A DNA stretch of 64,000 nt from Natronospirillum sp965602035 (GTDB lineage: Bacteria; Pseudomonadota; Gammaproteobacteria; Pseudomonadales; Natronospirillaceae), in contig OZ271919.1 in NCBI GenBank assembly GCA_965602035.1, forward strand, positions 2,170,001-2,234,000, read 5' to 3'. Positions 40,772-50,508 of this stretch are shown here, in pieces. The number at the start of each line of letters is the position of its first letter. The stretch's first letter is position 1. The notes below the pieces were generated by a model, which was not told the DNA's origin, ran no database searches, and saw nothing but the letters and a program-made list of their open reading frames with translations. The translations under genes and the position numbers were made by a program.

Positions 40772-43663
40772 TCAGACGATATGGCGGTTAATCTGGACTT
40801 CAAGGCGCTGCTTGTAATACAGGTATTGCGACGTCTGCGCCCGGCCGTACCGCATTCCCGATAACAGGGCATCGGAAAACTCGAGTCGACTGATGTACAC
40901 CGGATAACGTTCTCCACCCCGCCGCATTGACAGTATGGCGCTGGCGAGTTCCCGGTAAATGCGCTTGCCGAGCGTGAGCGAGCTGAAGCTGCGCTCTCCG
41001 AGATAGATGTCATAGTGCACCTTTCCCTCGGAGGTACGATCCACGAATACCTGAAGGTTGCCGCCATCCAGCTCATCGTCCTCATCACCGAGCCAGCGAA
41101 CCAACCGGGCCCGGCGATCCTTTGTGGCCGATCTGACGACAAAGAAATGGATCCGCCGGCGCAGCATGATGAGATCCATCTCGACGTCGTCGGGGTCTTC
41201 CGTTACCTGCTGCATTTCCACGTTGCGCAGAAACCGATAGAGATGATTGAGCAGGTTGCTGACGCCATAGTTCTCGATTCGGCCAAAGAACAGTGCGCCT
41301 ACTTCGTCCAGAACCCAATAGCTGATATGGGTTCTGCTGGCCTGGTAGCACACCACGATCTGACCGGGTTTGGCGGACTGCAGGATCAGGCGAAGCCCAC
41401 TGTTGCGCGGCATCGCATTCTGATCCAGCACCAGGGGGCTGAACTGTGAGACCGGGCGCCCAAGCGCCACGTAGAGTGCTCGGAGTGACTCGGCCGGTTC
41501 CGCCTCCAGACGGCCATCGACAAACCGGCACAGATAATAGGTCTGCTCAACCCGCAGCAGATAGCGGGGTTCATACTCACCACCGGACCGGAACAGGGCA
41601 TTCATCATGGCGCGCAACAATTGGTCCACGCGCTGGGCGGTGGCGGCGGCCCGGCTCGGGCAGTAGCAGAAAACATCCAGTTCCGGCAGTTCGCCCGTCT
41701 CGCCCCGTCCTATCTGCGTAAACAGGGCCTGGACACATTCAACCAGTGCCTTGCGACCGGAGAATCGTGTGCAGACCACCTCGTTCCAACTGCTGACGGT
41801 AACCAGGTCGACGGTGCGTACCAGGTTTTCCCCCATCGCGCTGTAATCCAGCGAGTCCACTTTGCTGGAAATCTTCTGCAGGCCCCGCTGCGAAAGCGAG
41901 ATCATCGGATCCACGCCGACATTGACGTAGAGGTAGGCCTTGCACACCCGCGACCTCGCCCGGAATGCCTGTTGCGGGGCACTCGGCATCGGGTGTGGCA
42001 GAAGCTGCCGGAAGGTCGACATGATTTCCTTGACCTCGAAATCGGACAGGTGCGACCGCTTCGAGTACACGGGGATATGCAGGTGACCGGTGAGCAGACC
42101 ATTCAGGTGGCACCAGAGCAGCACTTCAATAAAGCTCGTGGATTGCTTCAGTGGCGGCGGATAATGGTCGGGGGTAATGGAGGAGAGGTCGACATAAGCG
42201 GCCCAGTGGTAACCCCCATCCTCGTTTCGCAACTGGTGCAGCGTGACTTTTTCCTGGCTCAGATTGGGCGCAATGTCGCCGTTGAGGCCCTCAATCTTGC
42301 CCGGCTTACGGTCAAAACTGGCGTGCAGCTTTCGCCCCAGCACCACCATGTCCTGGCGCTTCATAAACGATTTGCCACCGAGATCCCGGGCAAACCGGGT
42401 CATCTGGCGGTAACTCTGGGTGAATTCACGCATGATCTCGTAGCGTTCCTGGAGTGCGCGTTCAATACCCCAGGTTTCACGATTGTCGAGCTCCGTGATT
42501 TCGCGGCTGGACCAGTCCCACTCGGACACCAGTGCCTTCAGTTGCTCGCGACGCCAATTGGTGCGGCCTTTGCTGAGCGGCCGGCTCAGACTGATACCCA
42601 GCTTCTGGTACAGCGATTGACGCACCAGCTCAAGGCGCCCGGGCTGGTTGCGCTGCCGCAGATGGCGCTCCAGGCGCCGGTAAAGCATGATGTAGGGGTC
42701 AAGCCGGTTCAGGTCGAGTTCGCCGTCATAGACGCGCTGTTTGAACTCATGGCAAAGCATGCCGCGTCCGTGATGATGGTCTTCGAGGTAGCACTCGAGC
42801 AGCATCAGCTTGAGCAGTGATTTCCAGGGCGCATCGATACCCTTGTAGAGCTGCCACATGGCCGCCCCCAGAAACTCGCCGAGTGGCATGGAATCGATGC
42901 GGCCGAAATCCACCACCTGTTCAGCGGATACCGAACCGGACTCAAACAACTGCCGTACCACGGCGTCGTAGGATTGTTCATACCCGGGCGGTACATACCA
43001 CCACACGGGTGTGGCGCCGGCCAGATGAATACCGGTACGGTAGAACTCGTCGAGCAGCAGATAGTGCTGGGAGCTGCCGCAGTACTCCCCATTGAGCGTT
43101 TCACGCTCCCCGCCGCGAAAGCTCTCGGCGTTCATCGGGAAAAGATGCAACTCCAGGTTGAACGTGCGGGCCCAGCGTTCCAGTGCGGCGAATTTTTCCT
43201 CAAGCAGCGCGATCTCCTCGTCACTGAGCCCGGCCCGGTGGCAGACCCACAGATCCAGGTCGCTGCGCACCGATTGCGCAATACTCCCGGAACTGCCCAT
43301 GAGAAACAGGGCCACCATCGCCGGTTCCTCCCGGGGCGGTCGTACCAGACCGGAGAACTGCCGACTGTGCTGGCGGGTGATCTTCAGAACGAAATCATCG
43401 GGCTGGTACCCCTTGATGCCTGATGGCACCGCTTCAGACACGAAGCCGGGCAATGCGGGGTCATTGGTGTGCAGCAGCAGCGGGAGCATGTTCAGACAAA
43501 GCTGTTGCTGTGGCTGCAGCCCCTGGCGCACGCGCTCCATCCGGCCGAGCTGAATCTTCAGAAAGCGTTCGCGCAGCCGGTTGATAGTTCTGAAATCCAG
43601 TGCCTCGGACGGGCTGTTGGCCGTATCGCGCCCGAGCGTCTCGACCGCCTCCGATTTCGGCAT
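40772..43663 (-). CDS. cyaA: Class I adenylate cyclase
   Basis: CyaA makes cyclic AMP from ATP for CRP signalling. The 963-residue protein is full length for class I. The nucleotidyltransferase site is MGSSGSIAQSVRSDLDLWVCH, with Gly-Ser near 123-127 and the metal-binding pair D135/D137. Further family blocks are LLDEFYRTGIHLAGATPVWWYVPPG, LLLECYLEDHH and TNWRREQLKALVSEW. The C-terminal half is the regulatory region. It is divergent from lptM-lysA neighbours only in order, not strand; cyaA lying beside lysA-dapF is common in gammaproteobacteria. Confidence 0.96.
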   Translation of the reverse strand: MPKSEAVETLGRDTANSPSEALDFRTINRLRERFLKIQLGRMERVRQGLQPQQQLCLNMLPLLLHTNDPALPGFVSEAVPSGIKGYQPDDFVLKITRQHSRQFSGLVRPPREEPAMVALFLMGSSGSIAQSVRSDLDLWVCHRAGLSDEEIALLEEKFAALERWARTFNLELHLFPMNAESFRGGERETLNGEYCGSSQHYLLLDEFYRTGIHLAGATPVWWYVPPGYEQSYDAVVRQLFESGSVSAEQVVDFGRIDSMPLGEFLGAAMWQLYKGIDAPWKSLLKLMLLECYLEDHHHGRGMLCHEFKQRVYDGELDLNRLDPYIMLYRRLERHLRQRNQPGRLELVRQSLYQKLGISLSRPLSKGRTNWRREQLKALVSEWDWSSREITELDNRETWGIERALQERYEIMREFTQSYRQMTRFARDLGGKSFMKRQDMVVLGRKLHASFDRKPGKIEGLNGDIAPNLSQEKVTLHQLRNEDGGYHWAAYVDLSSITPDHYPPPLKQSTSFIEVLLWCHLNGLLTGHLHIPVYSKRSHLSDFEVKEIMSTFRQLLPHPMPSAPQQAFRARSRVCKAYLYVNVGVDPMISLSQRGLQKISSKVDSLDYSAMGENLVRTVDLVTVSSWNEVVCTRFSGRKALVECVQALFTQIGRGETGELPELDVFCYCPSRAAATAQRVDQLLRAMMNALFRSGGEYEPRYLLRVEQTYYLCRFVDGRLEAEPAESLRALYVALGRPVSQFSPLVLDQNAMPRNSGLRLILQSAKPGQIVVCYQASRTHISYWVLDEVGALFFGRIENYGVSNLLNHLYRFLRNVEMQQVTEDPDDVEMDLIMLRRRIHFFVVRSATKDRRARLVRWLGDEDDELDGGNLQVFVDRTSEGKVHYDIYLGERSFSSLTLGKRIYRELASAILSMRRGGERYPVYISRLEFSDALLSGMRYGRAQTSQYLYYKQRLEVQINRHIV

Positions 43664-43820
43664 GCCTTGGTTACCACCAGAGAAACCGATGAAAGACGTT
43701 CAGCATACCATCGTCTCGGGCCCCGTACAGAGCAGTGCGGCTCTGAGCGTGTGTAATGCGCCGGAACTGTGGCCGGGTCGACAGTTTCAAACGGTAACGG
43801 AGGCCTGCCTTGTCAGTTGA

Positions 43821-45335
43821 TCAGGCCTCCGTGGCGGCCCCTGTCGCCTCTGAAGCGGTAACATAGTCCGAAAGCCGTCGAACGCTTTCATCTGCCAGCC
43901 CGATGCCGACCTTGGTGCGGCGCCAGATTATGTCGTCGACGGTCTGAGCCCATTCCTCGCGCATCAGATAGTCCACTTCGGCCTGGTACAGGGGTCCGAA
44001 TTTTTCGCCGAGGTCACTTTCAGCCGCCGCGTCGCCCAGCCACAGCTCCGCCTGGCGACCATAGGTGTAGGCTATCCGGCGCGCCGCCTTGCGATCGAGA
44101 AAACCGAACCGCTTCTGCAATTCCGCCGCATAATCGTCCGGCGAGGACAGGTTCTCGCCGCCCGGCAGTTTCGCTCGTGCCGTCCAGGCGCCGCGCATGG
44201 CCGGGAAATAGGACCGCAGCGCGGTCACCGCCGCTTCGGATAGTTTCCGGTAGGTCGTGAGTTTGCCACCGAAAATGGACAGCAGCGGAGCCTTGCCGTT
44301 GTCGTCTTCCACCTCGAAGTGATAGTCGCGGCTGACCTTGGACGCGTCCTCGCCGTCGTCCCGCTCTCCCTGCATGAGTGGCCGCACACCGGAGTAAGTC
44401 CAGACGATATCCGAACGGCTCAGGTCCACACGGAAATAATCGCGGGTGATCGCCAGCAGGTAGTCGGTTTCCTGGTCGTCAATGGCGGGGTCGCGGGGGT
44501 CGCCCTGATAGTCCACATCGGTGGTTCCGATCAGCGAGTAATCGTCCTGGAACGGTATCACGAAGACGATGCGGCCATCGCTGTTCTGCAGAATGTACGC
44601 CTGCTCTTCGTTGTGAATCTTCGGCACCACGATATGGCTGCCCTTGACCAGCCGGACCGTTTTGTCGATGTGGACATTGTCAAAGGTATCCAGAACCTTG
44701 CGCACCCAGGGACCACCCGCATTGACCAGCGAGCGGGCATACACCGTGAAGGCCTCACCCTCTGCGGGCTGAATATCGACTTCCCACAGGTTGTTTTTCC
44801 GGCGCGCACCCACAACACGGTGGCGGGTCATGATGTCCGCCCCGTGCTGCTCGGCCAGCTTGGCATTCATGACCACCAGGCGTGCGTCGTCGGCCCGGCA
44901 ATCACTGTACTCGAAGCCCTTTCGGTATTCCGGGCGAACGGGGCCGTCCGGATCGAAGCGGATACTCTTTGAACCGGGCAGGCTGACCCGCTTACTGAGA
45001 TGGTCGTACATGAACAGACCGATACGGATCATCCACGCCGGGCGCAGACCACGGTGGTGCGGCATGCGAAAGCGCAGCGGCGTGACCAGATGCGGCGCCA
45101 CATTGAGCAACACCTCACGCTCGCCCAGCGCTTCGCGCACCAGCCGGAATTCATAATGCTCCAGATACCGGAGACCGCCGTGTATCAGCTTGGAACTCCA
45201 GGACGAGGTGGCGCTGGCCAGATCGTCTGCCTCACAGAGCGCCACTGACAACCCTCGCCCGGCAGCATCCGCTGCCACACCGACTCCGTTTATGCCGCCA
45301 CCGATGACCAGAAGGTCAACTGTTTTTGCTTCCAT
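43821..45335 (-). CDS. glpD: Aerobic glycerol-3-phosphate dehydrogenase
   Basis: GlpD is a membrane-associated FAD enzyme that oxidises glycerol 3-phosphate to DHAP and passes electrons to quinone. The 504-residue protein shows the FAD fold LLVIGGGINGVGVAADAAGRGL, SSWSSKLIHGGLRYLEHYEFRLV, LVNAGGPWV, DDYSLIGTTDVDY and LSIFGGKLTTYRKLSE. The ATG at 45335 is preferred to the GTG at 45350. It is followed by no other gene in the same direction for 150 bases and sits next to glpR. Confidence 0.96.
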   Translation of the reverse strand: MEAKTVDLLVIGGGINGVGVAADAAGRGLSVALCEADDLASATSSWSSKLIHGGLRYLEHYEFRLVREALGEREVLLNVAPHLVTPLRFRMPHHRGLRPAWMIRIGLFMYDHLSKRVSLPGSKSIRFDPDGPVRPEYRKGFEYSDCRADDARLVVMNAKLAEQHGADIMTRHRVVGARRKNNLWEVDIQPAEGEAFTVYARSLVNAGGPWVRKVLDTFDNVHIDKTVRLVKGSHIVVPKIHNEEQAYILQNSDGRIVFVIPFQDDYSLIGTTDVDYQGDPRDPAIDDQETDYLLAITRDYFRVDLSRSDIVWTYSGVRPLMQGERDDGEDASKVSRDYHFEVEDDNGKAPLLSIFGGKLTTYRKLSEAAVTALRSYFPAMRGAWTARAKLPGGENLSSPDDYAAELQKRFGFLDRKAARRIAYTYGRQAELWLGDAAAESDLGEKFGPLYQAEVDYLMREEWAQTVDDIIWRRTKVGIGLADESVRRLSDYVTASEATGAATEA

Positions 45336-45390
45336 GACTAACCCTGCCACGCCTGCGTGTGAATGCTCATTTAGTTTCGTTTGGATCGAA

Positions 45391-45409
45391 TATAAACATT
45401 AACGAACAT
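45391..45409. promoter_or_regulatory. Candidate GlpR operator upstream of glpD
   Basis: The minus strand reads ATGTTCGTTAATGTTTATA, whose first half matches the GlpR half-site WATGTTCGWT. The same pieces (TGTTCGTT and ATGTTTATA) recur upstream of the second kinase at 50461-50490. The site lies about 60 bases before the glpD ATG. Confidence 0.6.
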
Positions 45410-45438
45410 CGCTGCAAGCGCCTTTCGCGAAAACAGGC

Positions 45439-46197
45439 TCAGCAGATGTGAAGATCCACCTCGGCGTCCTGAAGCAGTGAGCACAGGCCGGCATCGGGCG
45501 TCTGGTCGGTGAAGAAGGCCGAACACTGAGTCAGGTTACCGAGCCGTACCATCGCGTTTCGCCCGAATTTCGAGTGGTCGGCAGCGAGGTAGACATAGCG
45601 CGAATTCTCCATAATGGCCTGGGCTACCCGCACTTCCTGATAATCAAAGTCCAGCAGCGTACCGTCATTGTCGATGCCGCTGATGCCGATAATTCCATAA
45701 TCCAGCTTGAACTGATGCACAAAATCCCGTGTGGCCTCACCGACAATGCCGCCATCGCGGTTTCGTACCTGTCCGCTGGCAATGATCACGGTGAAATCGG
45801 GCTTGGTACTGAGCAAAGATGCGACATGCAGATTGTTCGTGACCACCTTGAGCCCCTTGTGCTCGAGCAGGGCCTGGGCAATGGTTTCTGTGGTGGTGCC
45901 GATATTGATGAAAAGCGACGAATGGTCCGGCACGTGTTGCGCGACCATCTTCGCGATACGCTTTTTCTCGGCCAGGTGCTGGATTTTCCGGGTCTGATAC
46001 GCGGTATTCTCTACCGAAGAGGCGACGCCGGCACCGCCATGATGGCGCTCGATCAGTCCCTGCTGGGCCATCTGGTTGAGGTCGCGTCGTATGGTCTGCG
46101 GCGTTACCGCGAAATGATCAACCAGTTCATCAATGGTCAGATAGCCTTTCTGTCGAATCAGCTCGAGCACCTGGTTCTGTCGCAGTGCCTGGCTCAT
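45439..46197 (-). CDS. glpR: Glycerol-3-phosphate regulon repressor GlpR (DeoR family)
   Basis: This 252-residue DeoR-type repressor has an N-terminal winged helix (RQNQVLELIRQKGYLTIDELVDHFAVTPQTIRRDLNQM, residues 5-45) and a C-terminal sugar-phosphate domain with FINIGTTTETIAQALL, NDGTLLDFDYQEVRVAQAI and YVYLAADHSKFGRNAMV. In Escherichia coli and Pseudomonas GlpR represses glp genes until glycerol 3-phosphate binds. Its location between glpD and glpK supports the same role here. The ATG at 46197 gives the standard start. Confidence 0.92.
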   Translation of the reverse strand: MSQALRQNQVLELIRQKGYLTIDELVDHFAVTPQTIRRDLNQMAQQGLIERHHGGAGVASSVENTAYQTRKIQHLAEKKRIAKMVAQHVPDHSSLFINIGTTTETIAQALLEHKGLKVVTNNLHVASLLSTKPDFTVIIASGQVRNRDGGIVGEATRDFVHQFKLDYGIIGISGIDNDGTLLDFDYQEVRVAQAIMENSRYVYLAADHSKFGRNAMVRLGNLTQCSAFFTDQTPDAGLCSLLQDAEVDLHIC

Positions 46198-46349
46198 GGT
46201 TGCTTCCTTAGTCGCCGGCTTTCGATTTCGACCATTATGATACATCCGATAGCGGGCGGCCAGACAGCCCGCCTCAGCGGCCGAACACTGCACTGATATA
46301 CACCGAACGGTTGCCAATCGGCAGACGCAACGCTATAAATGCCCCCATA

Positions 46350-46364
46350 GGAACAAAAACGAAC
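46350..46364. promoter_or_regulatory. Candidate GlpR site upstream of glpK
   Basis: GGAACAAAAACGAAC reads GTTCGTTTTTGTTCC on the other strand, two GTTC-type half-sites in tandem of the sort bound by DeoR-family repressors. It lies about 35 bases before the glpK ATG, in the 198-base gap between the divergent glpR and glpK. Confidence 0.5.
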
Positions 46365-46395
46365 TCATCTGAACACAAATGGTAGTCCAGTTACT

Positions 46396-47877
46396 ATGAG
46401 CCGATATATTCTTGCGATCGATCAGGGCACGACGTCCAGCCGTGCCATTCTCTACCGACCTGACATGACGGTCGTCGCCACCGCCCAGGAAGAATTCCGC
46501 CAGCATTTTCCGCGCAACGGCTGGGTTGAGCATGACCCGGAGGACATCTGGCAGACGGTACTCAGTACGTGCCGGACCGTGCTCTCCAAGAGCAATGTCG
46601 CCGCCAGCGATGTCGACGGAATCGGTATCACCAACCAGCGTGAAACGACCGTCGTCTGGGACCGGCACACCGGAGAGCCCGTCTATAATGCCATTGTCTG
46701 GCAGGACCGGCGCACTGCGGACATCTGTCGCGCACTCAGGGAACAATCACTGGAATTTGTGTTCCAGGAGAAGACCGGACTGCTGCTGGACCCCTATTTT
46801 TCCGGTACCAAGATCAAATGGATTCTCGACAATGTGAACGGGGTGCGTGCCCGGGCAGACCGCGGCGATTTGCTGTTCGGCACCGTCGACAGTTACCTGA
46901 TGTGGCGCATGACCAAGGGCCGGACGCACGCAACCGATGCGTCAAATGCGTCCCGGACGCTGGTGTTCAATATTCACCGGCAGGAGTGGGATAAGGAACT
47001 GCTCGGAGAGCTGAATATTCCCGAAAGCATGCTGCCGGAAGTCCGGGACAGCGCCAGCGATTATGGCGTCTGTGACGCCGAGTGGCTCGGAGCGGACATT
47101 CCCGTATGCAGTGCGATTGGCGATCAGCAGGGTGCCCTGGTCGGCCAGGCCTGTTTTGAGCCCGGCATGCTCAAAAGTACGTACGGCACCGGTTGCTTCG
47201 CGGTCGTTAACACCGGCACCGAGGCGGTACCCAGTACCCACCGGTTGCTGACCACGGTCGGATACCGGCTGAAAGGCGAAACCACCTACGCGCTGGAAGG
47301 CAGTATATTCATGGCCGGCGCCATCATTCAGTGGTTGCGGGACGGGCTTGGCCTGATTGAGAAAGCGGCTGATACCGAGGCCATGGTGAAGACCATTCGC
47401 CACAATCAGTCGGAAATAATGGTGCCGGCGTTCACGGGCCTGGGCGCTCCCTATTGGGACCCGGATGCGCGCGCGGCCATTTTCGGAATGACCCGCGATA
47501 CGGGCGCTGCCCAACTGGTGGCCGCAGCGATTCGCAGCGTGGCTTTCCAGACGGAAGACCTGCTGCAGGCCATGGTACAGGACGGCATTTCCGTGAAATC
47601 TCTGCGGGTCGATGGCGGCATGACGCGCAACCGCTGGTTCCTGCAGACGCTCGCTGATTTCACCGGCGTACCGACCGTGACCGGCAATACGGCGGAAACC
47701 ACTGCTCAGGGTGCTGCTTTACTGGCGGCAATGCAGACGGGCCACTTCAGCGGTCTGCACGATCTGGACAAAGTCTGGAAAGTGGCCGAGAACTACAAGC
47801 CGGCCATTCGCGCCGAAGAACGCAAGCGACTTTACCAGCAATGGCAAAGCGCTGTGCGCAAGGTTCAGAGCGATTGA
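46396..47877 (+). CDS. glpK: Glycerol kinase
   Basis: GlpK phosphorylates glycerol, trapping it as glycerol 3-phosphate. The 493-residue FGGY kinase keeps all expected residues: phosphate loop IDQGTTSSRAIL (D9-R16), glycerol contacts TNQRETTVVWD and WQDRRT, DPYFSGTKIKWILDNV, catalytic D243 in IGDQQGALVGQ, and the ATP-binding RVDGGMTRNRWFLQ. It is divergent from glpR and upstream of a convergent EAL gene. It is the functional kinase against which the paralogue at 50509 should be compared. Confidence 0.96.
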   Translation: MSRYILAIDQGTTSSRAILYRPDMTVVATAQEEFRQHFPRNGWVEHDPEDIWQTVLSTCRTVLSKSNVAASDVDGIGITNQRETTVVWDRHTGEPVYNAIVWQDRRTADICRALREQSLEFVFQEKTGLLLDPYFSGTKIKWILDNVNGVRARADRGDLLFGTVDSYLMWRMTKGRTHATDASNASRTLVFNIHRQEWDKELLGELNIPESMLPEVRDSASDYGVCDAEWLGADIPVCSAIGDQQGALVGQACFEPGMLKSTYGTGCFAVVNTGTEAVPSTHRLLTTVGYRLKGETTYALEGSIFMAGAIIQWLRDGLGLIEKAADTEAMVKTIRHNQSEIMVPAFTGLGAPYWDPDARAAIFGMTRDTGAAQLVAAAIRSVAFQTEDLLQAMVQDGISVKSLRVDGGMTRNRWFLQTLADFTGVPTVTGNTAETTAQGAALLAAMQTGHFSGLHDLDKVWKVAENYKPAIRAEERKRLYQQWQSAVRKVQSD

Positions 47878-47898
47878 CGCGTCATCGGTAAGTGGCGG

Positions 47899-48705
47899 TC
47901 ATCCTTTCAGGATGGCCGCCTCAGATGTGTCGACTTCCGGCAATGTCTCAAAACCCGGCCGGGCAAGCCGGAATCCCTGATGGTAACGGATACCGAGGCC
48001 GACCAGTGTTTCCATATCCGCCCAGTCCTCTATGCCTTCGGCAATCAGGTCGATGCCCAGGCGCTCAGCCATGACCACGATACCTTCCAGAATCCCGCGC
48101 TTGATGTCGCTCTTCGAGCAGCCCTGTACCAGCTCCATATCAATCTTGATGATATTGGGCTGGAAATTCGATAACAGATGCAGGCCGGAGTAGCCCTGCC
48201 CGAAATCATCGATGGCCGTGGTGAACCCGAGCCGCTGGTAAGCCTCTACGATGGTCTTGAAATGCGAGGTGTCATCCATTGACTCATGTTCCGTCATCTC
48301 GAAGAGAATCCGGTTGTGCGGAAAATTATAGGTCTGCGCCGCTTCCAGGGTAGCGCGTATGCAGGTCTCCGGATCGTAAATGGCGTTGGGCAGGAAATTG
48401 ATACTCAGGAACGTGTCTTCACACACACCCAGCTGGGTGGCCAGGCGGATGGCCGTGACCCGGCACGCCTGGTCAAAGGCGTATTTATTCTTGACCGTGA
48501 CCTGTGACAGGATCTGGCCTGCGGACTCGCCCTTTGTGCCACGGACCAGTGCCTCATACGCAAACACACGCTGATCGCGGGCATCCCAGATAGGCTGATA
48601 CGCCATGGAGAACTCGAACGGCAGCGGCACCTGACAGGCACACAGGTCGACTTTCGGCACGGTCTTGATGATCTCGGGATCCGTCGTGAAATTCGCAGTT
48701 GTCAC
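47899..48705 (-). CDS. EAL-domain cyclic-di-GMP phosphodiesterase
   Basis: This 268-residue cytoplasmic protein is essentially one EAL domain. Catalytic motifs are kept: YEALVRG, the Asn in SINFLP, FEMTEHE, AIDDFGQGYSG, IIKIDMELV and LIAEGIED, with QGFRLARP at the end. It should therefore hydrolyse c-di-GMP to pGpG. The N-terminal VDLCACQVPLPFEFSMAYQPIWD holds a CxC-type pair seen in some redox-responsive EAL proteins. There is no membrane or sensor domain. It converges with glpK; a role in glycerol metabolism is not shown. Confidence 0.9.
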   Translation of the reverse strand: MTTANFTTDPEIIKTVPKVDLCACQVPLPFEFSMAYQPIWDARDQRVFAYEALVRGTKGESAGQILSQVTVKNKYAFDQACRVTAIRLATQLGVCEDTFLSINFLPNAIYDPETCIRATLEAAQTYNFPHNRILFEMTEHESMDDTSHFKTIVEAYQRLGFTTAIDDFGQGYSGLHLLSNFQPNIIKIDMELVQGCSKSDIKRGILEGIVVMAERLGIDLIAEGIEDWADMETLVGLGIRYHQGFRLARPGFETLPEVDTSEAAILKG

Positions 48706-48872
48706 AGGCAGAGCGTCTCCGGTGTTGTTATGTCGTGGTTAAGCCAACCGTCATAAAGCCACAACTGTAGTTGCTCAATGGACTGGCTTCGACAGTCTTT
48801 ACGCAGGTTGCGCAGTTTGAGTTTACCGGAGCTGATACGTTCCGGACCAGAAAACTGCGACAAGGAAGCGAA

Positions 48873-50144
48873 TCAGGTGCGGTCATATCGCGCCAGAAAA
48901 ATGGCACCCAACAGGAACAGTGCCAGCACGAACACCAATGCCGGCTGGCGTCCCATCAGATCCGCAATCACGCCGAAACCGGCGCCCAGGATAGCCGCGC
49001 ACCGGGCCACCGCCCCCCATATACCGAACGCGGCCCCGTCTTCGCCGGGATCGATGATCTGCCCCACCAGCGAGCGGCTGGAGGCCTGAATCGAGCCGAT
49101 ACCGGTACCGGCAAGCAGTGCGACAATGGTAAAAAAGGACGGCGGCGATAATCCGACAAACGCGGACAATGGATAAATTCCGATCATACACCCGATAGCC
49201 AGGCACCATAGCCCGATGGTGGTCATCAGTGTCGGTACGGCTCCGAATCGCCGTTCTATGAGGCCGAACCCCAGTGCCCCGAGCATGGCACTGACCTGGG
49301 TTGCCAGAAATACCTGCACGAGTTCCGCCGATGACATACCCAGCTCAGCGGAGGTGAATATGCCAATAAACTTGATCACCACCTGCACGCCGGCCATGTA
49401 GAACAGGAATGCGAGCATGAAACGCCGCAGTGCCCGCTTTCGTAGCAGCAGACCCCAGCCGGCCAGCTGCCCGGCCGCTGGCGCATGGGTACCAGCGCCG
49501 CGCGGTGGCTCCCGAAGCCAGATAAAAGTGGGCAGACTGAACAGAACGAAATAACCGGCCACAAAGACCATGGCCCACTGGTGCTGACGAATGTAGAGCG
49601 CCTCCTGTGTCTCCGGGCTGGCCGACAGGATCACCAGGCTGACCACCACCATGCTGATCAGACCGCCGAGATAACCGATACCCCAGCCCAGCCCGGACAC
49701 CACGCCCATGTTCCGGCGGCTCGCCAGATAGGGCAGAAAGGAGGCAATGATCGATTCGGCCAGCATCCAGGCCGCGTTCGAGAGAAAGAGCAACAGCAGG
49801 GCCAGCCCGATCTCGCCCGGGTCCACCCAGAACAATGCGCCGGTAGAGAGACTGCAGATCAGTGTCATCAGAGCGAGCAACGGCTTGCGCCGCCAGCCCC
49901 GGTCCATGCGGTTTCCCAGCCACGGGGCCAGGACCATTGTGGCCAGCAGGGAGCCGATGAGCGCCACCGACCAGTAGGCGTCGCGCCATGCGCTTTCCGA
50001 CGGCACGATAAAGCGAACAAAGAACGCGCTGTAGACAAACGAGATAACGACCGTGGTGTACGCCTGGTTGGCCACATCGTACATAGCCCATCCGGCTATC
50101 TGTCGCTTCGGGTGGCGGATTTCAGGGGCGGTGGACGTTGTCAT
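48873..50144 (-). CDS. MFS transporter, UMF1 (Atg22-like) family
   Basis: This 423-residue inner membrane transporter has about 12 helices. It begins RQIAGWAMYDVANQAYTTVVISF, the W-A-x-Y-D-x-A-N-x-x-Y-x-T signature of the UMF1/Atg22-like group. Loop 2-3 has LGNRMDRGWRRKPLL, and GVVSGLGWGIGYLGGL is another family block. Substrates of bacterial members are mostly unknown; some are linked to amino acid or polyol export. Its ATG overlaps the stop of the small membrane gene upstream. Its position inside the glycerol island suggests, but does not prove, a link. Confidence 0.86.
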   Translation of the reverse strand: MTTSTAPEIRHPKRQIAGWAMYDVANQAYTTVVISFVYSAFFVRFIVPSESAWRDAYWSVALIGSLLATMVLAPWLGNRMDRGWRRKPLLALMTLICSLSTGALFWVDPGEIGLALLLLFLSNAAWMLAESIIASFLPYLASRRNMGVVSGLGWGIGYLGGLISMVVVSLVILSASPETQEALYIRQHQWAMVFVAGYFVLFSLPTFIWLREPPRGAGTHAPAAGQLAGWGLLLRKRALRRFMLAFLFYMAGVQVVIKFIGIFTSAELGMSSAELVQVFLATQVSAMLGALGFGLIERRFGAVPTLMTTIGLWCLAIGCMIGIYPLSAFVGLSPPSFFTIVALLAGTGIGSIQASSRSLVGQIIDPGEDGAAFGIWGAVARCAAILGAGFGVIADLMGRQPALVFVLALFLLGAIFLARYDRT

Positions 50145-50362
50145 CAGGCGGGCGGTGCGCTCAGGACAAACTGGATCAGCTGGTAAAGGCCGGTCGCCAT
50201 GACGAGCACACCAACGACGGAGAGCACGACACCGTACTTGCGTCGAAAAGCCATTACCCGCTCCGGATCACGGCTGAGGCGAACCCGACCGAAGGCAATC
50301 AGCCAGAGCCAACCGCCGCCGACCAGCAGGATTGCTCCTTCCATTGCTTCCCACATATCCAT
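50144..50362 (-). CDS. Small two-helix membrane protein
   Basis: This 72-residue protein has two predicted membrane helices (EGAILLVGGGWLWLIAFG and GVVLSVVGVLVMATGLYQLIQFVL) joined by a basic loop (RVRLSRDPERVMAFRRKY), so the loop is probably cytoplasmic. I do not recognise a family. It is translationally coupled to the UMF1 transporter gene (ATGA overlap), suggesting that it is an accessory to that transporter. Confidence 0.65.
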   Translation of the reverse strand: MDMWEAMEGAILLVGGGWLWLIAFGRVRLSRDPERVMAFRRKYGVVLSVVGVLVMATGLYQLIQFVLSAPPA

Positions 50363-50460
50363 TGTCCCGTCACATCACTCATCAGTGAGCATAGCACGAG
50401 CCGTCCTCTCCAACACGACACCCTGATGAGCCGTTCGTTGATTTTTTTCGTTTTCTGATT

Positions 50461-50490
50461 TATAAACATTTATGAAAATAAACGAACATA
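50461..50490. promoter_or_regulatory. Candidate GlpR operator upstream of glycerol kinase paralogue
   Basis: The minus strand reads TATGTTCGTTTATTTTCATA and then AATGTTTATA, combining the TATGTTCGTT half-site and the ATGTTTATA element also seen before glpD. It ends about 18 bases before the ATG at 50509, so binding would block transcription or initiation. Confidence 0.55.
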
Positions 50491-50508
50491 TACTGCCTTG
50501 ATTCTGCC

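Noticed and set aside
41621..42820. Long antisense open frame (399 codons) across cyaA
   Set aside because: It is a shadow frame; CyaA motifs on the minus strand account for the sequence.
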